Positions 60,090-64,000 of a DNA stretch of 64,000 nucleotides are shown in pieces. Under the pieces are notes generated by a model. The model was given only the letters and a program-made list of their open reading frames with translations. It was not told the DNA's origin and searched no databases. The position numbers and the translations under genes were made by a program. The stretch comes from JBQKLI01 sp012798975 (GTDB taxonomy: Bacteria > Bacillota > Clostridia > Tissierellales > Peptoniphilaceae): NCBI RefSeq assembly GCF_052116305.1, contig NZ_JBQKLI010000002.1, positions 138,906-202,905 on the forward strand. The letters are read 5' to 3'. The number at the start of each line of letters is the position of its first letter. The stretch's first letter is position 1.

Positions 60090-60449
60090 TTATTCCTCCT
60101 CGTCGCTCTTGTTATGGAGCTGTTCTAATACATCTTTTAGTTTTTCTGGGATAGGTAGTCCAAGGTGAGCTGAATTTTCTAACAGCGAAATTCCCTCATT
60201 TGATAGATAGAAGAAAACAATCGCTGTTCTTAGTACGCTCCCATCACCAATCACATAGACGTCTAAAATATTGGCTACACCCACTAAAACAAAAATCAGC
60301 ACTTTACGGCTGATTCCGATAAATCCCACTTCACTTGATAGGGTCTTATCAGCGATTGCACATAAGACACCTGTTAGATAGTCGATGACTACAAAGACTA
60401 GTAGCGCATATAAAAATCCGTCTGCTCCTCTAAAATCCTTATATATCAA
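60090..60449 (-). CDS. Phage holin (BlyA/Cph1-type)
   Basis: A 119-aa membrane protein with three to four hydrophobic segments: FLYALLVFVVIDYLTGVLCA, VLIFVLVGVANILDVYVIG and AIVFFYLSNEGISLLENSA. The VIDYLTG and NEGISLLEN elements are the hallmark of this holin family. It forms pores that let the lysozyme reach the wall. Start ATG 60449 overlaps the preceding small gene's stop by 4 bp. Confidence 0.9.
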   Translation of the reverse strand: MIYKDFRGADGFLYALLVFVVIDYLTGVLCAIADKTLSSEVGFIGISRKVLIFVLVGVANILDVYVIGDGSVLRTAIVFFYLSNEGISLLENSAHLGLPIPEKLKDVLEQLHNKSDEEE

Positions 60450-60691
60450 CGATTACATGGCATTATCTTCACTAAAATAGGTGAGAAAATTTCACGATTT
60501 AGTTCAGTAATTTTGTTAAATTCCACCTCGTCTATTAGCCCCATATTAAGCATCTTTTTTAAGATTTTTTCAGCCTGTGAATAGTTAAATTCTCCTTGCA
60601 GCTGATCATCAGATATTCTTGTAGATAAATTTTCCTCTTCTAAAATTGCATTGGATATTTTACTTGTCTTTTTATTTTCTATTTCTTTCAT
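60446..60691 (-). CDS. Small SHOCT-like protein 2
   Basis: An 81-aa protein whose C-terminal part (SQAEKILKKMLNMGLIDEVE; FNKITELNREIFSPILVKIM) matches the small protein at 54525-54740. The N-terminal half is charged. Its stop overlaps the holin start, and AGGAGG at 60701-60706 is within the hairpin motif copy C. Two related small proteins in one element, each behind the same hairpin, argues for a shared control device. Confidence 0.65.
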   Translation of the reverse strand: MKEIENKKTSKISNAILEEENLSTRISDDQLQGEFNYSQAEKILKKMLNMGLIDEVEFNKITELNREIFSPILVKIMPCNR

Positions 60692-60700
60692 ATGGCATTA

Positions 60701-60726
60701 CCTCCTACTTAATAGCCACAGGAAGG
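60701..60726 (-). promoter_or_regulatory. RBS-masking hairpin, copy C
   Basis: CCTTCCT...AGGAGG in the minus-strand RNA; the ribosome site of the small protein 2 gene is the 3' arm. Core TACTTAATAGCCAC (plus strand 60706-60719). Confidence 0.55.
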
Positions 60727-60769
60727 GCTATGAATTGAGGTTTGAGAAAACATATCTAAAAAAAGGCAT

Positions 60770-60802
60770 AAAAAAATGCCTGCAGGAGTTTTCCCACAGG
60801 CT
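60770..60802 (-). terminator. Terminator upstream of the lysis genes
   Basis: GCCTGTGGG-AAAA-CTCCTGCAGGC on the minus strand followed by ATTTTTTT. It sits 9 bp behind the left 23-bp repeat, so it may be the original terminator of the amidase gene. Confidence 0.75.
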
Positions 60803-60810
60803 TTTATACG

Positions 60811-60833
60811 TTAATCATATTTTATAAAGGCAT
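60811..60833. repeat. 23-bp direct repeat, left copy
   Basis: TTAATCATATTTTATAAAGG + CAT, identical to 63245-63267. On the minus strand it spells the last codons (AFIKYD, stop) of the amidase. Confidence 0.85.
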
Positions 60834-60870
60834 TAATCACTAGTAAAGGGTGGAGAATATTAGATGTTTA

Positions 60871-61509
60871 CTAAATCAGTAAAGTAATTATTCTGTTATT
60901 AATTTCAATCAGTCCTTCATCCTTCATGTTTTTTAATTCACGAAATAAAGAAGGCCTTTGAACACCAAGATGATCTGCAAGTTGTTTTTTACTTATGGGA
61001 AGATAGATTGTTTTAGAATTTTGAATATTGGCTTGAACAGACAGGTAGTTTGTGAGATTTTCTCTTAAAGATTTTTGGGTGTATATTGCAATTTTTCTAT
61101 TAAGACCTTGTGAGTTAGAAGATAAAATTTTTATAAACTCTATTGCAAAAAGCTGATCTTTCAACAATGTGTCTACAGCAGATTTGGGGATATATATCAG
61201 ACTAGTTTCCTCTATACTATAAATATTTAAAGGATATTTGTTATTATCACCAAACAAAAGATTAGCCCCTACTACACCACCACTAGTAAATTCAAATACA
61301 GTTGTCTCTGAACCATGACTAGTTAAAGAGTAAGCAACAAGCTTGCCTGATAGAATTACATCTATTCCAGAACAAACTTCGTTTTGGTCATGAACAGTTT
61401 TACCCTTATTATAAATTCTATTTTGAAGATTATAGGTTCCAATTACATTTTTTAAAAGCAAAGTATCTACATTTCTAAAGAGTGATATATTCTTTAATAT
61501 ATTAATCAT
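60871..61509 (-). CDS. Crp/Fnr-family transcriptional regulator
   Basis: A 212-aa regulator. Residues ~15-120 form the cyclic-nucleotide-type sensory barrel (GKTVHDQNEVCSGIDVILSG; FEFTSGGVVGANLLFGDNNK) and ~150-212 the winged helix (LPISKKQLADHLGVQRPSLF; RELKNMKDEGLIEINN). There is a Cys at ~43, but no Fnr-type cysteine cluster. It is divergent from the cupin-permease operon across ~120 bp and is probably its activator. Its transcript would run into the terminator at 60770-60802. Confidence 0.88.
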   Translation of the reverse strand: MINILKNISLFRNVDTLLLKNVIGTYNLQNRIYNKGKTVHDQNEVCSGIDVILSGKLVAYSLTSHGSETTVFEFTSGGVVGANLLFGDNNKYPLNIYSIEETSLIYIPKSAVDTLLKDQLFAIEFIKILSSNSQGLNRKIAIYTQKSLRENLTNYLSVQANIQNSKTIYLPISKKQLADHLGVQRPSLFRELKNMKDEGLIEINNRIITLLI

Positions 61510-61630
61510 AAGTTCCCCTTTTTATTTTAATTATAACAAAAAGAAACATAGGTGTCTATTGTATTTAGTTTTATGATGGTAAGATTGAAATATAAAATTT
61601 AATTTCAAAATAATAAAGGAGAGATTTAGA

Positions 61631-61945
61631 ATGATAGAAAAAACATTTAATTTATCAAAAGGCAATGAAAAAGCAGTAGAAAAAGTTATATTCGATGAAA
61701 ATATACATTATCTACACATGGTTTTTAATGAGAATGAAGGTTTACCAGAGCATTATTCAAACTCCAATGTCTATATGACTGTTATAAGAGGAGTTCTATC
61801 TATAGCTTTAGATGAACAAGAAGCTCATGAATACAGCTACAATACCTTATTAAAGATTCCAGAGGGGACAAAAATGAATGTAAAAAATCTTCATAAACAA
61901 ACACTAGAAATCATTGTTGTAAAAGCACCAGCACCAAAAGCTTAA
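61631..61945 (+). CDS. Cupin-domain protein
   Basis: A 104-aa single-domain cupin. GLPEHYSNSNVYMTVIRGVL covers the first cupin motif (H and E positions EH..N) and YNTLLKIPEGTKMNVKNLHK the second. It may bind a metal or sense a small molecule. AGGAGA precedes the ATG. It leads the permease operon, 16 bp before the first permease gene, and is often next to Crp/Fnr genes. Confidence 0.8.
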   Translation: MIEKTFNLSKGNEKAVEKVIFDENIHYLHMVFNENEGLPEHYSNSNVYMTVIRGVLSIALDEQEAHEYSYNTLLKIPEGTKMNVKNLHKQTLEIIVVKAPAPKA

Positions 61946-61961
61946 AAGGAGGGCGATAAAA

Positions 61962-62444
61962 GTGGATATATCTACAATTATTTTATGGTTAATTACTCTT
62001 GTTTTTCTTTTCATATCCTTTAAAAAGGATGGTGCTAAAACGAAAAAGGCTTTAAAAATGGCACTTAATATGGGAAAAGGTATGGCCATAAGCATTTTTT
62101 CTATTATTTTAGCAATAGGTCTAATCCTAACATTTTTACCCCCTACAGAAATTGCAAGCTTTGTAAACAAGCAGTCTCTTTTTCTGGCAACTGTTGGTTC
62201 GGCTTTACTTGGAACAATTACCCTCGTTCCAGCATTTATAGCCTTTCCTTTGATAGGAACTTTAGTAGATGCAGGAGTAGGTACTGTCCCTTCAGTAGCT
62301 TTCTTGACTACTCTTACCATGGTTGGACTTGTTACATTTCCACTGGAAAAAAAGGAGTTTGGTACTAAATTCACCTTAGTTCGTAACGGCTTTAGCTTTG
62401 TTTTTGCAATAGTTATTGCACTTGTAATGGGGGTAATTATATGA
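61962..62444 (+). CDS. Permease subunit A (DUF318/ArsP-like half)
   Basis: A 160-aa membrane protein starting at GTG 61962 after AGGAGGG. It has four hydrophobic helices (STIILWLITLVFLFISF; AISIFSIILAIGLILTFLP; GTITLVPAFIAFPLIGTLV; GFSFVFAIVIALVMGVII). ITLVPAFIAFPLIGTLVDAG resembles the PF03773 permease core. Full-length members have ~8 helices; here the two halves are separate genes that overlap by 4 bp. The transported compound is unknown. Confidence 0.8.
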   Translation: MDISTIILWLITLVFLFISFKKDGAKTKKALKMALNMGKGMAISIFSIILAIGLILTFLPPTEIASFVNKQSLFLATVGSALLGTITLVPAFIAFPLIGTLVDAGVGTVPSVAFLTTLTMVGLVTFPLEKKEFGTKFTLVRNGFSFVFAIVIALVMGVII

Positions 62445-63157
62445 ACATAATTAAAAAAGCAAAAGATAATTTATTTTTTATACTAGTTCTTCTTGTATAC
62501 CTTTTAATAAGTATTTTTAGGCCAACAATGGCCTTTGAGTCAGTCAAAAATAGTGCTTATTATATAAAAGAAATGTTAATAATAATGCCTGTAATTTTTG
62601 TTTTAACAGCCCTTTTAGATTTATGGGTTCCTAAGGATAAGATAATGCAACTTTTAGGAAAGGAAGCAAAGGGAAAAGGGTTAGTCTTATCATTTATAAT
62701 TGGTAGCATTTCAGCAGGTCCTATTTATGCTGCCTTCCCAATGTCAATAATGCTTCATAAAAAAGGAGCTTCTATAAGAAATATTGTAGTTATTTTAAGC
62801 TCTTGGGCTGTAATTAAGATACCAATGCTTTTAAACGAGGCAAAATTCCTAGGTCCTAAGTTTATGATCATACGTTGGGTTCTGACTGTTTTAGCTATAA
62901 TCATATTTTCTTGGATTACTGATAAAATAATAAAAGATGAAGATATTCCGAATAAGGAAGAAGTAAAAGTTGGTATAGAAATTAATAAAAAGGCTTGTAT
63001 TGGATGTAGCTTATGTGTTAAAACTTACCCTGAAGTATTTAAAATGGATGGGAAAAAAGCTTTTGTTAAGGATTATGATGAAGATACAGTAAATAAGGAA
63101 AAACTTAATGAAGCAGTAAAGGTTTGCCCAGTTAAGGCAATTGAAAGTGATTTATAG
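62441..63157 (+). CDS. Permease subunit B with C-terminal ferredoxin domain
   Basis: A 238-aa protein. Residues ~1-165 contain the second half of the permease (IIGSISAGPIYAAFPMSIML; IVVILSSWAVIKIPMLLNEA). Residues ~178-238 are a [4Fe-4S] ferredoxin (NKKACIGCSLCVKTYPEVFK and VKVCPVKAIESDL). CxxCxxC plus CP supply the four ligands; the fourth-position Cys of two-cluster ferredoxins is Tyr. A permease fused to an electron carrier suggests that transport is tied to redox chemistry. The start overlaps subunit A as ATGA. Confidence 0.85.
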   Translation: MNIIKKAKDNLFFILVLLVYLLISIFRPTMAFESVKNSAYYIKEMLIIMPVIFVLTALLDLWVPKDKIMQLLGKEAKGKGLVLSFIIGSISAGPIYAAFPMSIMLHKKGASIRNIVVILSSWAVIKIPMLLNEAKFLGPKFMIIRWVLTVLAIIIFSWITDKIIKDEDIPNKEEVKVGIEINKKACIGCSLCVKTYPEVFKMDGKKAFVKDYDEDTVNKEKLNEAVKVCPVKAIESDL

Positions 63158-63180
63158 ATTCATCAAATTAAAACCATGAA

Positions 63181-63223
63181 TAAAGACCATGCCTAGATTT
63201 TAATCTAGACAGCATGGCCTTTA
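63181..63223 (+). terminator. Bidirectional terminator after the permease operon
   Basis: AAAGACCATGCCTAGATT pairs with AATCTAGACAGCATGGCCTTT with one bulge region; T-rich flanks on both sides. Confidence 0.75.
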
Positions 63224-63244
63224 TCATTGTGTAGTAAATAAATA

Positions 63245-63267
63245 TTAATCATATTTTATAAAGGCAT
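63245..63267. repeat. 23-bp direct repeat, right copy
   Basis: Identical to 60811-60833; here it is the 3' end of the amidase fragment. The pair flanks the 2.4-kb Crp-cupin-permease cassette. Confidence 0.85.
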
Positions 63268-63510
63268 CAGTGAAGCCAGCTTTTTTAGCTTTTGCTAGTT
63301 GAGTTTCAGCATTAGCTTTAATAGAATAGGCCCCTATTTGGACTCTATAGAGTTTCTTTGTAGCAGGGGTACTAGTAGCAGGCTTACTTTCCTCAACTAA
63401 TAGTTTCTTTACATCTGCCCTAAAGGTATCCATGGACTTACCATGCTTTGGAAACCAATTACTAGGATCACCATGATTACTTGCAATACCAAGTTTATAT
63501 CCTTCATAGT
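63245..63510 (-). pseudogene. N-acetylmuramoyl-L-alanine amidase, C-terminal fragment with SPOR domain
   Basis: The frame, open from the IS border at 63510, reads YEGYKLGIASNHGDPSNWFP and KHGKSMDTFRADVKKLL, the end of an endolysin-type amidase, then a linker and a short SPOR-like domain (LYRVQIGAYSIKANAETQLA, KAKKAGFTDAFIKYD). The catalytic part is lost through IS insertion at 63511. It belongs to the lysis functions of the phage-like element. Confidence 0.8.
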
Positions 63511-64000
63511 TGGACTGTCAACACTAAACTAGACAACTTCCTTAAGAAGTTTGCTTCTATACGCAACCGGACTCAAATATCCCAATGAAGAATGTATCCT
63601 AATATTGTTGTACCAGTTTACATAATCGAACAACTCAATTTTTAGCTGCTCTAGTGAAATAAATAGCTGCTGATTTACAAACTCTGTCTTGAATACTTTG
63701 AAAGCTGCCTCAGCTACAGCATTGTCATAGGGACAGCCTTTTCTGCTGAGCGAGCGCTTGATTTTAAATGTTTCAATAATGCTATCTATAGCGTTGTTTT
63801 TAAACTCACTACCACGGTCAGTATGAAAAATCGAAATGTCGTTTAAGTTGTGCTTGATACTCGCAAATGCCTGATATACCAGCAGGGCATCTTTTCTAGG
63901 ACCCGCGCTATAGCCGATAATTTCTCTGTTGTGAAGATCTAGTATTATGCATACATAGTTCCATTTTCCAGCCACTCGAACATAAGTCAAATCACTTACA
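63511..64000 (-). mobile_element. IS3-family element, right part (continues beyond the window)
   Basis: The end TGGACTGTCAACACTAAACT (63511-63530) borders the amidase fragment. The orfB gene fills the remainder. No target duplication can be checked as the other end is outside. Confidence 0.8.
63529..64000 (-). CDS. IS3-family transposase OrfB, C-terminal part
   Basis: Open from the right edge (VSDLTYVRVAGKWNYVCIIL). The integrase core has DLHNREIIGYSAGPRKDA, FHTDRGSEFKNNAID with the second Asp and the Glu in EAAFKVFKTEFVNQ, ending VNWYNNIRIHSSLGYLSPVA. No lesion is visible in this part. It is not closely similar to the two IS3 elements at 15-18 kb. The N-terminal half and OrfA lie beyond the window. 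Confidence 0.88.
   Translation of the reverse strand, partial: VSDLTYVRVAGKWNYVCIILDLHNREIIGYSAGPRKDALLVYQAFASIKHNLNDISIFHTDRGSEFKNNAIDSIIETFKIKRSLSRKGCPYDNAVAEAAFKVFKTEFVNQQLFISLEQLKIELFDYVNWYNNIRIHSSLGYLSPVAYRSKLLKEVV

Noticed and set aside
1..64000. tRNA or rRNA genes
   Set aside because: I scanned for cloverleaf-like and rRNA-like sequence by eye and saw none; a tRNAscan or Infernal run would settle this.

Overview
The window looks like part of a low-GC Gram-positive anaerobe's chromosome (Clostridia or a related class). Bases 1-15,480 carry a coherent clostridial-type background: V-type ATPase subunit D, a nadA-nadB-nadC NAD synthesis operon, a TPP-riboswitch-controlled sodium:solute symporter, a TetR-regulated ABC exporter, DegV and AlkA. 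No rRNA, tRNA or CRISPR array was seen. The species cannot be named from sequence alone.

From about 15.5 kb onward the DNA is a mosaic of mobile and transferred pieces. 15,481-18,177 is a dead IS3-family element with a second IS3-family element inside it. 18.2-21.8 kb holds a photolyase/DUF523-DUF1722/TspO-like DNA-repair cluster and a small XRE regulator. 21.9-29.5 kb is a restriction-modification-like island: XRE regulator, a small interrupted ORF, a methyltransferase-like protein, a GIY-YIG/helicase/coiled-coil/methyltransferase giant, its NPPY-bearing partner, and a NucS/DUF91-like nuclease. Its left end abuts a serine-recombinase fragment. 29.9-32.3 kb carries small cargo genes (P-loop kinase-like, truncated GrpB, HD hydrolase) and a chimeric recombinase-fragment ORF.

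32.3-44.2 kb is unlike the rest. It is a complete Enterococcus/Lactobacillales-type maltose operon (PTS malT, maltose phosphorylase, beta-phosphoglucomutase, aldose epimerase, LacI-type regulator, EEP-family enzyme), bordered by two ISL3-family remnants and two ~200 bp direct repeats. 44.2-50.9 kb starts with a second diverged copy of the XRE module. It is followed by a two-component system and a VTC/DUF4956/CotH operon; phased CTGAA sites upstream of both operons suggest the response regulator controls them together.

50.9-54.5 kb holds three tandem serine recombinases. 54.5-60.8 kb is a reduced prophage or phage-like element (PolA-type polymerase, DUF2815, DUF2800, GH25 lysozyme, holin, two related small proteins) with a hairpin motif repeated three times upstream of small genes. 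60.8-63.3 kb is a Crp/Fnr-cupin-permease-permease/ferredoxin cassette between 23-bp direct repeats that match the 3' end of an amidase gene. The right edge is another IS3-family element that truncates that amidase.

The strongest candidates for follow-up are the two-component-regulated VTC/CotH locus, the XRE-linked restriction-like island with its duplicated regulatory module, the repeated RBS-masking hairpin, the (CAAAA)4 slippage tract in the DUF2815 gene, and the repeat-flanked permease/ferredoxin cassette.
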